DNA of 33,835 nucleotides from Mycobacterium sp. NAZ190054 (GCF_001545925.1 NZ_LMVQ01000235.1:1-33835), one strand, 5' to 3'. Counted from the stretch's first letter, positions 1 through 7,899 are shown. The notes: generated by a model from the letters alone, not told the origin. A program made the numbers and translations.

Positions 1-437
1 CCTGGGCGACCATGCCGAGGCCGGCGCGCAGCACCGGTACCAGCAGCGGCGGGGTGGCCGAACTCGTCGCGGCCGGCGGGCTCACCGAACGGGACGGTGC
101 GGCAGCGGCCACCACGATGATCGGGTCGGGGGAGCTGCCCGACGCGGTCTTCGCGTTCAACGACCGGTGCGCGCTCGGGATGATGGATGTGCTGATCAGG
201 TCGGGAGTGTCTGTCCCGCAGGATGTTTCGATCCTCGGCTTCGACGACAGTCCGCTGGCCGGGCTGGCGCACATCCAGCTCACGACGATCCGCCAGGACA
301 GCGCCGGGCTGGCGGCCGCCGCTTTGGAGCGCCTGGTGGCCCGGCTGGACGGCCTCGTCGACGACGGTAAGGTCGCCGACGTCGTGCGCCAACCGGCTCT
401 GGTCGTGCGCCGGTCGACCGCTCCTCCGAGGTCCTGA
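1..437 (+). CDS. LacI/GalR-family transcriptional regulator, C-terminal part (5' end outside window)
   Basis: This is the C-terminal effector-binding domain of a LacI/GalR-type repressor. The open frame (frame 3) runs in from the left edge without a start, so only about 144 residues are present and the DNA-binding head is missing. Family hallmarks are the stretch PDAVFAFNDRCALGMMD (the 'aifa.nD..A.G...' strand-helix), VPQDVSILGFDDSPLA and the 'LTTIRQDSAGLAAAAL' segment before the C-terminus. It lies 165 nt upstream of a sugar ABC importer on the same strand, so it probably senses the imported sugar and controls that operon (inference). The first ~60 nt match the family poorly; frame 2 reads LGDHAEAGAQHRYQQ there, which also resembles a LacI core, so a frameshift near position 50 cannot be excluded. 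Confidence 0.85.
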   Translation, partial: WATMPRPARSTGTSSGGVAELVAAGGLTERDGAAAATTMIGSGELPDAVFAFNDRCALGMMDVLIRSGVSVPQDVSILGFDDSPLAGLAHIQLTTIRQDSAGLAAAALERLVARLDGLVDDGKVADVVRQPALVVRRSTAPPRS

Positions 438-461
438 ACTGCGCCGATGCCGAGACGGAAA

Positions 462-486
462 TGACATGCAGTCCTAATGTCAGGAC
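462..486. promoter_or_regulatory. overlapping inverted repeats upstream of the sugar importer
   Basis: Two interleaved dyads are visible: TGACAT (462-467) with ATGTCA (477-482), and GTCCT (471-475) with AGGAC (482-486). They sit just upstream of a TTGACT (493-498) that could be a -35 element, with TATTAC (514-519, 15-nt spacer) or TTACAT (516-521, 17-nt spacer) as weak -10 choices. A regulator site is plausible, but the centre is not the usual LacI-type CG. Confidence 0.3.
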
Positions 487-505
487 AAAGTATTGACTTT
501 CTGGA

Positions 506-535
506 GTGAGGCGTATTACATCAGCTGTGAGGCGT
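506..535 (+). repeat. 9-bp direct repeat GTGAGGCGT, 21 nt apart
   Basis: GTGAGGCGT occurs at 506-514 and again at 527-535, exactly two helical turns apart, in the leader of the importer operon. This spacing would place a dimeric or tandem regulator on one face of the DNA. It overlaps the candidate -10 region, which would fit repression. The function is inferred from position only. Confidence 0.3.
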
Positions 536-602
536 GTCGCCTGGCACAAGCCGGAACGGGTTGACGATGGCGTCGCGGCAGTCTCGATGACAAGGAGAAA
601 CA

Positions 603-1589
603 ATGGCGTTCAAGCGGCTCGTCGCGTTCGCGGGAGCGGGCGTTCTGGCATTAGGGATCGTGTCGTGCTCCTCCACCGGCGGAGCCCCCGAGCAGTCCGG
701 CGAGGGTGGTGGCGGCGGCACCGTCGACACGCCCCGCATGACGATCGCAATGATCACTCACGAGGTGCCCGGCGACTCGTTCTGGGACCTGGTCCGCAAG
801 GGCGCTGAAGCGGCGGCCAAGAAGGACAACGTCGAGCTCCGCTACTCCAACGACCCCGAGGCGCCCAACCAGGCCAACCTGGTGCAGTCGGCGATCGACA
901 GCGGCGTCGACGGCATCGCCGTCACGCTGGCCAAGCCGGACGCCATGCAGGCCGCGGTGAGAGCCGCTGAGGCCAGGGGCATTCCGGTCGTCGCGTTCAA
1001 CGCGGGCATGGACGCCTGGCAGGGCATGGGCGTCAAGGAGTACTTCGGTCAGGACGGTCGCATCGCCGGCCAGGGCGTCGGCGACCGGCTCCGTAGCGAG
1101 AACGCCACCAAGGCCATCTGCGTGATCCAGGAGCAGGGCCACGTCGACCTGGAGGCGCGCTGCGCCGGTGTCAGGGAGACGTTCCCCGCCACCGAGATCC
1201 TCAACGTCAACGGCAAGGACATGCCGTCGGTGGAATCCACCATCACCGCCAAGCTGCAGCAGGACCCCGCCATCGACTACGTCGTCACCCTGGGCGCCCC
1301 GTTCGCGCTGACCGCGGTGCAGTCGGCCCGGAACGCGGGCAGCACCGCCAAGATCGGCACCTTCGACACCAACGCCGCACTCGTCGGGGCCATCCAGAAC
1401 GGTGACGTGCAGTGGGCCGTCGACCAGCAGCCGTACCTGCAGGGCTACCTCGCCGTCGACTCGCTGTGGCTGTACCTGAGCAACGGCAACGTCATCGGCG
1501 GCGGTCAGCCGACACTGACCGGCCCGGCGTTCATCGATCAGTCGAACATCGAGGCCGTCGCCGAGTACGCGAAGGGAGGCACCCGATGA
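603..1589 (+). CDS. Sugar/polyol ABC transporter substrate-binding lipoprotein (inositol/ribose class)
   Basis: This is a periplasmic-binding-protein type 1 lipoprotein of 328 aa that would capture a sugar or polyol outside the membrane and hand it to the permease encoded next. Residues 1-22 form a signal peptide ending in a lipobox (IVSC, Cys22), followed by a Gly/Ser-rich linker. The mature part has the two-lobed type 1 fold: an N-lobe with MTIAMITHEVPGDSFWDLV, a segment DGIAVTLAKPD, and a C-lobe with IGTFDTNAALVGAIQNGDVQWAVDQQ near the C-terminus, the strand that usually contacts the ligand. The ATG is preceded by AAGGAG at a good distance. The stop overlaps the permease start (ATGA). Myo-inositol is my best guess, from the IolG- and IolE-like genes nearby; the mycobacterial inositol importer has this gene layout as far as I recall. 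Ribose, xylose or another polyol remains possible. Confidence 0.9.
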   Translation: MAFKRLVAFAGAGVLALGIVSCSSTGGAPEQSGEGGGGGTVDTPRMTIAMITHEVPGDSFWDLVRKGAEAAAKKDNVELRYSNDPEAPNQANLVQSAIDSGVDGIAVTLAKPDAMQAAVRAAEARGIPVVAFNAGMDAWQGMGVKEYFGQDGRIAGQGVGDRLRSENATKAICVIQEQGHVDLEARCAGVRETFPATEILNVNGKDMPSVESTITAKLQQDPAIDYVVTLGAPFALTAVQSARNAGSTAKIGTFDTNAALVGAIQNGDVQWAVDQQPYLQGYLAVDSLWLYLSNGNVIGGGQPTLTGPAFIDQSNIEAVAEYAKGGTR

Positions 1590-2644
1590 CCACGCAGGAG
1601 GCGCTGGACGTCGCCGGCCACAAGGTGGTCCGCGACGAACGCGTCAAGGAACGAAATCGGCTGCAGCGACTGCTGATCCGGCCCGAAATGGGTGCCGGTA
1701 TCGGCGCGATCGGTATCTTCGTGTTCTTCCTGGTGGTGGCGACCCCGTTCCGGGAGGCGTCGTCGCTGGCCACGGTGCTGTACGCCAGCTCAACGATCGG
1801 GATCATGGCCTGTGGCGTCGCGGTGCTGATGATCGGCGGTGAGTTCGACCTGTCGGCCGGTGTGGCCGTCACGTTCAGCTCGCTGGCGGCCTCGATGCTC
1901 TCCTACAACCTGCACCTGAATCTGTGGGTGGGTGCGCTCCTGGCGCTGGTCCTGGCGCTGACCGTCGGATTCTTCAACGGCTTCCTGGTGATGAAGACCA
2001 AGATCCCCAGCTTCCTGATCACGCTGAGCACGTTCTTCATGCTCGCGGGCATCAACCTGGCGGTCACCAAGCTGGTCGCCGGTCAGGTCGCGACCCAGAG
2101 CGTCAGCGACATGCAGGGCTGGGACTCGGCGCAGAAGGTGTTCGCGTCGTCGTTCACGCTGTTCGGGGTCAGCATCCGGATCACCGTCGTGTGGTGGCTG
2201 GTGTTCACCGCGATCGCGACGTGGGTGCTGTTCAAGACCAAGATCGGGAACTGGATCTTCGCGGTCGGCGGTGACGCGGACAGTGCTCGCGCGGTGGGTG
2301 TTCCGGTCACGAAGGTCAAGATCGGGCTGTTCATGTTCGTCGGCTTCTGCGCCTGGTTCGTCGGTATGCACCTGCTGTTCGCGTTCAACACGGTGCAGTC
2401 CGGTCAGGGCATCGGCAACGAGTTCTTCTACATCATCGCCGCGGTCATCGGCGGCTGCCTGCTGACCGGTGGATACGGCACCGCGATCGGCGCGGCCATC
2501 GGCGCGTTCATCTTCGGCATGACCAACCAGGGCATCGTGTACGCGGGCTGGGACCCCGACTGGTTCAAGTTCTTCCTCGGCGCGATGCTGCTGTTCGCCG
2601 TCATCGCCAACAACGCCTTCCGCAACTATGCAGCAAAGAAGTGA
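1586..2644 (+). CDS. Sugar ABC transporter permease (RbsC/XylH family)
   Basis: This 352-aa integral membrane protein forms the channel of the importer. It has about ten hydrophobic segments, beginning at GIGAIGIFVFFLVVATPF. It carries the BPD_transp_2 family signature GGEFDLSAGVAV (residues ~94-105; compare GGIDLSVG in RbsC) and the cytoplasmic EAA-like region GGDADSARAVGVPVTKVK. The C-terminal segment GGCLLTGGYGTAIGAAIGA is also typical. A longer open frame reaches back to 1412, but I chose the ATG at 1586: it overlaps the previous stop by 4 nt, has GGGAGG upstream (1574-1579), and gives the normal family length. Co-expression by translational coupling with the binding protein and ATPase is expected. 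Confidence 0.92.
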   Translation: MTTQEALDVAGHKVVRDERVKERNRLQRLLIRPEMGAGIGAIGIFVFFLVVATPFREASSLATVLYASSTIGIMACGVAVLMIGGEFDLSAGVAVTFSSLAASMLSYNLHLNLWVGALLALVLALTVGFFNGFLVMKTKIPSFLITLSTFFMLAGINLAVTKLVAGQVATQSVSDMQGWDSAQKVFASSFTLFGVSIRITVVWWLVFTAIATWVLFKTKIGNWIFAVGGDADSARAVGVPVTKVKIGLFMFVGFCAWFVGMHLLFAFNTVQSGQGIGNEFFYIIAAVIGGCLLTGGYGTAIGAAIGAFIFGMTNQGIVYAGWDPDWFKFFLGAMLLFAVIANNAFRNYAAKK

Positions 2645-2648
2645 TCCC

Positions 2649-3473
2649 ATGACCATCTCTGTCGAAAAGCCAAGCAGCGACGCACAGTCCGGTGGCCGGG
2701 TGCCCCTGGTCGAGTTGAAGAACATCGGCAAGACCTACGGGAACATCACCGCGCTCAAAGACATCTGCCTGCGGGTGCACGCCGGTGAGGTCACCGGCAT
2801 CCTCGGCGACAACGGCGCCGGCAAGTCCACCTTGATCAAGATCATCGCCGGACTGCACCAGCAGACCGAGGGCGAGTTGCTCGTCGACGGGGAACCGACC
2901 AAGTTCTCCTCGCCGGCAGAGGCGTTGGGCAAGGGCATCGCGACGGTGTACCAGAACCTGGCCGTCGTGCCGCTGATGCCGGTGTGGCGCAACTTCTTCC
3001 TCGGCCAGGAGCTGCGCAAGAAGTCGTTCCCGTTCTCGCTGGACGCCAACGCGATGCGGGCGACCACGCTGACCGAGCTGTCGAAGATGGGTATCGACCT
3101 GCCCGACGTCGACGTCCCCATCGGGTCGCTGTCGGGTGGTCAGCGCCAGTGCGTGGCGATCGCGCGGGCGGTGTTCTTCGGGGCGCGGGTGCTGATCCTC
3201 GACGAGCCGACGGCGGCGCTGGGCGTCAAGCAGTCCGGGGTGGTGCTGCGGTACATCACCGCCGCCAAGGAGGCCGGCTTCGGCGTCGTGTTCATCACGC
3301 ACAATCCGCATCACGCGCACCTGGTCGGCGACCACTTCGTGCTGCTCAACCGTGGTAGGCAGAAGCTGGACTGCGCGTACAACGACATCACGCTCGAACA
3401 TCTCACCCAGGAGATGGCCGGCGGCGACGAACTCGAGGCGCTGTCCCATGAACTGCGGGCCGCCAAGAACTGA
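2649..3473 (+). CDS. Sugar ABC transporter ATP-binding protein (single domain)
   Basis: This 274-aa ATPase powers the preceding permease. Visible motifs are Walker A GDNGAGKST (residues 53-61), Q-loop YQNLAVVP, signature LSGGQRQ (161-167), Walker B VLILDEP (181-187) and a switch histidine in VVFITHNPHHAH. Family members paired with RbsC-type permeases are often double-domain proteins of ~500 aa (RbsA, XylG, MglA). This one has only a single nucleotide-binding domain and must act as a homodimer. I chose ATG 2649, 4 nt after the permease stop, with AAAGAAG upstream; an in-frame ATG at 2628 would overlap the permease and add seven residues. It is the last gene of the importer operon. Confidence 0.92.
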   Translation: MTISVEKPSSDAQSGGRVPLVELKNIGKTYGNITALKDICLRVHAGEVTGILGDNGAGKSTLIKIIAGLHQQTEGELLVDGEPTKFSSPAEALGKGIATVYQNLAVVPLMPVWRNFFLGQELRKKSFPFSLDANAMRATTLTELSKMGIDLPDVDVPIGSLSGGQRQCVAIARAVFFGARVLILDEPTAALGVKQSGVVLRYITAAKEAGFGVVFITHNPHHAHLVGDHFVLLNRGRQKLDCAYNDITLEHLTQEMAGGDELEALSHELRAAKN

Positions 3474-3862
3474 GGCAGCGCCGACCCGGGGCACAGACAC
3501 GAACGGTTCATCGGATCGACATGATGTCGGTACCGCCGTCGGCGGGCCCACTGCGCAAACACACGGCACAATGGCGGCATGGGCGATGTCGAAAACCGGA
3601 CGCACGCACCGGTCTGGCGTGACCCGCTGTCAGCGGGGTGGCGGGCGCACCGCAATCTTCTGCTGTTGCGTCTGCGCTGGCACGAGCGGCGGACGGTGAT
3701 CTCGGAACAGGCAGATCACGCCTGAGGGGCGAAGTCGGCATCCGTGTCTGCTGCCTGCTCGATCGGTGACCGCGCAGTCCGCTGCGGGCCCGCCACCGCG
3801 GGAACAGAACGCGTGCCGCCGCCGGGATCAGCGGCGCATGGGTGATCGGCTCACGACCTTCG
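3474..3862. other. 389-nt convergent intergenic region with small hairpins
   Basis: The region separates the plus-strand importer from the minus-strand polyol operon. It holds CGACAT-G-ATGTCG (3517-3529) and CCGCC-GTC-GGCGG (3533-3545), two short hairpins that might help end the importer transcript but have no T-run. It also contains one candidate small ORF (3579-3725). I see nothing else recognisable. Confidence 0.5.
3579..3725 (+). CDS. Possible small leaderless ORF, 48 aa, unknown function
   Basis: An ATG-to-TGA frame of 48 codons encodes a basic, Trp/Arg-rich peptide (starts MGDVENRTHAPVWRD, then a WRAHRNLLLLRLRWHERR core that could form an amphipathic helix). There is no ribosome binding site, but CACAAT lies exactly 6 nt before the ATG, the geometry of mycobacterial leaderless genes (TANNNT then 6-7 nt). 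I do not recognise the peptide. It could be a chance frame in a 389-nt gap; conservation in related genomes would decide. Confidence 0.3.
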   Translation: MGDVENRTHAPVWRDPLSAGWRAHRNLLLLRLRWHERRTVISEQADHA

Positions 3863-4825
3863 TCAGCGGGGTTGCATACCCGCGGCGCGGTACGCCTCGT
3901 CGATGAGCGCCATGTTCGCCACCGCGTCGGCGGTGTCGAGCGGAAGCGGTGTGCCCTGGCGGACGTGGTCGGCGAACGCCTCGAGCTGATAGGTGTACGA
4001 CGTGCGCGTGCCGTGACGCTCGACGGTGGTGCCGTTCTCGGTGCGCAGCGTGAGCCTGTCGTCACCGTGCGGCTTGATGAAGTCGTGCACGAAAGCCTCG
4101 CCGCGCGTGCCGATCAGCCGCAGGGTGAACGAGTATTCGTCGTCGACCATCGAGTTCGCCGTCAAACCCGTCACGCCGGACGGGAACACCAGCTCCGCGT
4201 CGAACCGCTCGTCGACGCCGGGGGTGCGTTGCACGGCCGTCGCCGTGACCACCGACGGCTTGCCGAACCGGCGCATGAAGTGCAGTCCGTAGCAGCCGAG
4301 GTCCATCAGCGCGCCACCGGCGAGCTCCAGCGACCAGCGTGGATCATCGGGTGGCGGTTCGGGCATGCCCATCCGGACCTCGATGCGGGTCAGCTCGCCG
4401 AGGGTGCCGTCGGTGGCCAGGGACACCGCCCGCTTCGTGACCGGGTGGAACAGGTAGTGGAATCCCTCCATGACCGTGACCCCGGCGGCGGCGGACGCGG
4501 CCGCGACGCGGGCCGCCTCCTCCCGGTCGCGGGCGAACGGCTTCTCCGTCAGCACCGGTTTCCCGGTCGCGACCGCGGCCAGGTTCCACGGCGCGTGCAA
4601 CGCGTTGGCCAGCGGGTTGTAGATGACGTCGACCTCGGGGTCGGTCACCACGTCCTGATACGAGGGCAGCACCCGCTCGACGCCGTACTTGTCGGCGAAC
4701 ACCTGGGCACGCAACGGATCCCGCGCCGCGACGGCGACCAGTCGGTGGCCCAGCTCGGCGGCCGGTTCGACGATCGCCGACGCGGCGATGCGGGATGCGC
4801 CCAGGATCCCGATCCGCAGCGTCAC
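3863..4825 (-). CDS. Gfo/Idh/MocA-family oxidoreductase
   Basis: This 320-aa NAD(P)-dependent dehydrogenase acts on a sugar or polyol ring. The N-terminal Rossmann fold starts GILGASRIAASA (residues 6-17). The family's catalytic-lysine motif is TEKP (Lys95), and the C-terminal domain has GGALMDLGCYGLHFM, whose Asp and His/Tyr positions resemble the trans-1,2-dihydrobenzenediol/xylose dehydrogenase branch rather than IolG. It starts with GTG and overlaps the preceding gene's stop by 4 nt (GTGA, 4822-4825), so it is the fourth gene of a tightly coupled operon. It probably works on a second intermediate of the same polyol pathway, such as an inosose or a scyllo/chiro isomer (inference). The exact substrate cannot be read from sequence. 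Confidence 0.88.
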   Translation of the reverse strand: MTLRIGILGASRIAASAIVEPAAELGHRLVAVAARDPLRAQVFADKYGVERVLPSYQDVVTDPEVDVIYNPLANALHAPWNLAAVATGKPVLTEKPFARDREEAARVAAASAAAGVTVMEGFHYLFHPVTKRAVSLATDGTLGELTRIEVRMGMPEPPPDDPRWSLELAGGALMDLGCYGLHFMRRFGKPSVVTATAVQRTPGVDERFDAELVFPSGVTGLTANSMVDDEYSFTLRLIGTRGEAFVHDFIKPHGDDRLTLRTENGTTVERHGTRTSYTYQLEAFADHVRQGTPLPLDTADAVANMALIDEAYRAAGMQPR

Positions 4826-5694
4826 GACGAGACGCCGGCGGCCGCACCCTGCAGGAACGCGACGCTGGCCAGCACATCGGCCAGCGGACCCGCTCCGTCC
4901 GGTTCGCGGTCGAGGATGTTGTCCTGCTCCATCACGTACCAGCCGTCGAAACCGCTGTCCTCCAACGCTTTCACGATGCCCGCGATGTCGACGTCGCCGG
5001 CACCCAGCGGTACGTACATGCCCGCGGCCACGGCCTTCGTGTACGTCATCTCACCGGACTGCACCTTGGCCGCCAGGCCGGCGTCGACGTCCTTGAGGTG
5101 GGCGTGCCTGATCCGCTCGGGCACCTCACGGGCCAACGCCAGCGGATCGGTCCCGCCGATGAGCAGGTGACCGGTGTCCAGGCAGAGCGGAATGCGTGAC
5201 CCCGAGAGCACGCGGTCCACCTCGGCCCGCGTCTCCACCATGGTGCCCACGTGCGGATGCAGTACCGCGGTCAGGCCGCGGGCGGCGACGATGTCGGCCA
5301 ACCGGTCCAGATTGGAAAGCAGCGTGCCCCACTGCTTCTCATCAAGATCGGGACGCTCGTCGTAACCGTCCAGGCCGGTCGCCGCCGCCAGCACCACGAC
5401 GCCGGCGCCCGCGGCGGCCAGCGACGCCAGGGGTCCGGCGAGGTCGTCGGCCGGATCGTGGTCGTCCCGGTAGAGCACCACCGGCACGAATCCACCCACG
5501 CACGCGAGCCCGTAACCGTCGAGCAACCGCACCAGTTCGGTGGGGTCGGTGGGCAGGAACCCTTCCGGCCCCAGCTCTGTCGCGGCCAGGCCGGCCTGCC
5601 GCATCTCGCTCAGCACACGGTCGAAACCGAGCTGGTAACCCCATCCGGGAACCTCGCACACCCCCCAGGAGATCGGCGCACCCGCGATCTTCAC
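4822..5694 (-). CDS. Inosose dehydratase/sugar-phosphate isomerase-like TIM-barrel protein (IolE-like)
   Basis: This 290-aa xylose-isomerase-like (AP endonuclease 2) TIM-barrel enzyme probably dehydrates 2-keto-myo-inositol or isomerises a related keto-polyol. It opens with IAGAPISWGVCEVPGWGYQ. The C-terminal half follows Bacillus IolE closely: LHPHVGTMVETRAEVDR, LCLDTGHLLIGG, IRHAHLKDV, then AGMYVPLGAGDVD and GWYVMEQD; the Glu, Asp, His and Glu in these blocks are the expected metal ligands. A much longer open frame continues upstream, but GTG 5694 is the right start: it overlaps the previous stop (GTGA) and matches the family N-terminus. It is flanked on both sides by Gfo/Idh/MocA dehydrogenases, the classic inositol-catabolic arrangement. 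Confidence 0.85.
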   Translation of the reverse strand: MKIAGAPISWGVCEVPGWGYQLGFDRVLSEMRQAGLAATELGPEGFLPTDPTELVRLLDGYGLACVGGFVPVVLYRDDHDPADDLAGPLASLAAAGAGVVVLAAATGLDGYDERPDLDEKQWGTLLSNLDRLADIVAARGLTAVLHPHVGTMVETRAEVDRVLSGSRIPLCLDTGHLLIGGTDPLALAREVPERIRHAHLKDVDAGLAAKVQSGEMTYTKAVAAGMYVPLGAGDVDIAGIVKALEDSGFDGWYVMEQDNILDREPDGAGPLADVLASVAFLQGAAAGVSS

Positions 5695-6707
5695 TGCTTT
5701 ACCTCCTCGATCGTCACCGGGACGCCCCGGCGCAGGGATTCGGTGGCGGCCTCGGCGATCCAGGCGACCTCCACGGCGTCGGAGACGGTGGCACCCTGGA
5801 TCGGGCCTCCCTCGACGAGTTCGACGAACGCGCCGAGCTCGCTGCGGAACGCCTCGGTGAACCGGTCCATGAAGAAGTGGTGCGGCGGTCCGGCGGGGAA
5901 GTCGCCGGGAGAGGAGAAGTCGGGGTCCGCGTTGCGCACCGGGGCGCCCTGGTCCCAGCCGGCGACGACGGTGTCGTCGAAGCCGTGCACCTCGAGCCGG
6001 CAATCGTAGCCGCGTCCGTTGTATCGGGCCGCGGAGACCACGCCCAGCGCACCACCGTCGAAGCGCACCACGACAGCCGCGGTGTCGACGTCGCCGTACT
6101 CGGTGAACAGTGGATCGCCCTGCACGCTGCCCGTGGCGTACACGTCCACGACGTTCTGGCCGGTGACCCAACGGATCACGTCGAAGTCGTGCACCGCGCA
6201 GTCCCGGAAGATGCCACCGGACCCCTTGATGTAGTCCATGGCCGGGGGAGCGGGATCCATCGTGGTGCTGCGGACGGTGTGCAGCGCACCCAGTGAACCA
6301 CTGTCGACGGCTTGCTTGACCGCCGCGAAGGCGGCGTCGAAACGACGCTGGTACCCCACCTGGACCGGCACTCCCGAGCGGGTGATGACCTCGGCCACGC
6401 GGGCGCTCTCGGCGGCGGTCGCGGCGATCGGCTTCTCGCAGAACGTCGGCAGGCCGCGCTCGACCGCGGCGAGGGTGAGCTCGGCGTGCGCCGGGGTGGC
6501 CGCCGCCACGACCACGCCGTCGACTCCGGAGGCCAACAGCTTCTCCACCGAGTCCGCCGGCGTCGCACCGTATTTCGCGGCCACCTCGCTGACCACATCC
6601 GGCCGCGCGTCGGTGATCACGAGCCCGGACACCTCCGGCAGGTTGGTCAGCGTCTCGGCGTGAAACGCACCGATGCGGCCGAGGCCGATGAGTCCGAGGG
6701 TGGTCAT
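5691..6707 (-). CDS. iolG: Inositol 2-dehydrogenase-like oxidoreductase (IolG-like)
   Basis: This 338-aa Gfo/Idh/MocA dehydrogenase is predicted to oxidise myo-inositol to 2-keto-inositol with NAD+. The Rossmann motif is LIGLGRIGAFHA (residues 6-16) and the catalytic lysine is in CEKPIAAT (Lys92). The substrate-binding block GGIFRDCAVHDFDVIRW contains the Asp169/His173 pair in the D-x3-H spacing used by IolG. QVGYQRRFDAAF is also typical of the inositol dehydrogenase branch. The ATG overlaps the previous gene's stop by 4 nt and its own stop overlaps the IolE-like gene. A related activity (scyllo-inositol or another polyol) is possible, so the symbol is by similarity only. Confidence 0.82.
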   Translation of the reverse strand: MTTLGLIGLGRIGAFHAETLTNLPEVSGLVITDARPDVVSEVAAKYGATPADSVEKLLASGVDGVVVAAATPAHAELTLAAVERGLPTFCEKPIAATAAESARVAEVITRSGVPVQVGYQRRFDAAFAAVKQAVDSGSLGALHTVRSTTMDPAPPAMDYIKGSGGIFRDCAVHDFDVIRWVTGQNVVDVYATGSVQGDPLFTEYGDVDTAAVVVRFDGGALGVVSAARYNGRGYDCRLEVHGFDDTVVAGWDQGAPVRNADPDFSSPGDFPAGPPHHFFMDRFTEAFRSELGAFVELVEGGPIQGATVSDAVEVAWIAEAATESLRRGVPVTIEEVKQ

Positions 6708-7867
6708 GGGATTCTCCGTTCGTTCTGCGCGCGAAGCGCGATGTCGAGTTCTTCCTCGGTGAGGCCCCGGGCCAGGGCGTCGAGCACGGTGTCGACCTGG
6801 CTCGGCGGCGCCAGGCTGCCGATCGGCTGGTCGCTGTCCAGGTTGGTCGGGAACGCGTAACCCTCGGCGGTGGCCACCACGGCGTTCTCCACGTCACGGT
6901 GCGGCCGCCCCGCCGCCTGCATGGCCTTCAGCGCCGGATAGACCGCGCGCACCATCGCGGTGCGGTCCATCGCCTCCATCGCCCGGCCGAACGGCGAGCT
7001 GATCTGCAGCAGGTTGGCGATGCGCCGGATGTCGGTCGAGAAGTTCGTTCCCGCACCGTGATACAGGGCCGGATTGAAGAACACCGCATCGCCGGTGCGC
7101 AGCGGCAACTGCACGTGGTGGGCGGTGAAGTAGTCGACGAAATCCGGCCGGTTGAACGCGATGTAGCCGCCGGTGAACCGCTGCGAATGGGGCAGCAGCA
7201 TGGTGGGGCCGCTCTCGGTGGGCATGTCGCAGTGCGCCACCGCGCCCTGCAACGTCAGCGTCGGCGACGTGCGGTGGATGTGCGCGGGGTAGGCGGCCAG
7301 GTGTTCCTCCGGGACGAAGCCGAGGTGATAGTCGCGGTGGGGCACCTGCGCCTTACCGCCCGGATTGACGACGTTGACCTGCGAGGTGACCTGGTAACGC
7401 GGGCCCAGCCACGCCTGGCACACGATCGCGAGCGCGTCGTTGGCGTAGTAGTCGGCGAACGCGTGCGGATCGTGCAGCGCGAGCTTTTGTGCGGCGTTCC
7501 AGATCCGGTCGTTGGCGCCGGGCTTGCCGAAATGGTCGCCCGCGGCCTGTCCGGCCGCGCGCTGCGCCTCGATGAGGGCGAAGAACGCGTCGTTGGCCCG
7601 CTCCACGACCTCGGCGTCGAAGGCCTCGGTGAACACCACGACACCGGGGCCGTCGGCCAGCGCGTGGATCAACTCCGCCTGCAGCGCCCGCCGGTCGGCC
7701 CGCGCCATCGCCGGCGCCGAGTACACGAGCACGTTGTCGCGCACGTCGCCGGCGTGGGGGTAGTCGGCGGGATCGGTGTCACGTTCGACCTGGCGACGGA
7801 ACTCGTCGAGGTCGAAGTCGGACGCACCGAGCCACGGACTGGACGCGGTGTTGAGAGGTGCTGCCAT
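6704..7867 (-). CDS. Phytanoyl-CoA dioxygenase (PhyH)-family protein
   Basis: This is a 387-aa Fe(II)/2-oxoglutarate-type dioxygenase. The double-stranded beta-helix metal motif is visible as HRD in QVPHRDYHLGF, with the distal His in PALYHGAGTNF and the 2-oxoglutarate-binding Arg in DIRRIANLLQ. It heads the minus-strand polyol operon, so it may hydroxylate or demethylate an inositol derivative (for example an O-methyl inositol) before the dehydrogenases act; that is inference from context. The open frame extends to 7903, but I prefer ATG 7867: the longer start would intrude on the divergent promoter region and gives an atypical N-terminus. Its stop overlaps iolG by 4 nt (ATGA). Confidence 0.82.
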   Translation of the reverse strand: MAAPLNTASSPWLGASDFDLDEFRRQVERDTDPADYPHAGDVRDNVLVYSAPAMARADRRALQAELIHALADGPGVVVFTEAFDAEVVERANDAFFALIEAQRAAGQAAGDHFGKPGANDRIWNAAQKLALHDPHAFADYYANDALAIVCQAWLGPRYQVTSQVNVVNPGGKAQVPHRDYHLGFVPEEHLAAYPAHIHRTSPTLTLQGAVAHCDMPTESGPTMLLPHSQRFTGGYIAFNRPDFVDYFTAHHVQLPLRTGDAVFFNPALYHGAGTNFSTDIRRIANLLQISSPFGRAMEAMDRTAMVRAVYPALKAMQAAGRPHRDVENAVVATAEGYAFPTNLDSDQPIGSLAPPSQVDTVLDALARGLTEEELDIALRAQNERRIP

Positions 7868-7878
7868 GCCGCCTAGTC

Positions 7879-7899
7879 TTGCTGTGATCCGAACCGCAA
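7879..7899. promoter_or_regulatory. candidate LacI-family operator in the divergent intergenic region
   Basis: A 21-nt imperfect dyad with arms TTGC.GT and AC.GCAA (ends TTGC at 7879 and GCAA at 7899) lies between the divergent PhyH-type gene and the regulator gene, 12 nt from the PhyH start. Six of ten base pairs match. It is positioned to let the neighbouring LacI-type regulator control both directions. Confidence 0.3.

Noticed and set aside
1..60. Frameshift in the first regulator gene
   Set aside because: Frame 2 also looks LacI-like for about 16 residues, but with the upstream part missing I cannot decide between a frameshift and ordinary divergence.
1790..2731. 313-aa minus-strand frame opposite the sugar permease
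   Set aside because: It is antisense to a well-supported permease, and its Asp/Arg/His-rich product is the typical shadow of a high-G+C gene.
3842..5170. 442-aa plus-strand frame opposite the oxidoreductase and IolE-like genes
   Set aside because: It is a shadow frame across two convincing minus-strand genes joined by a 4-nt overlap; no domain can be seen.
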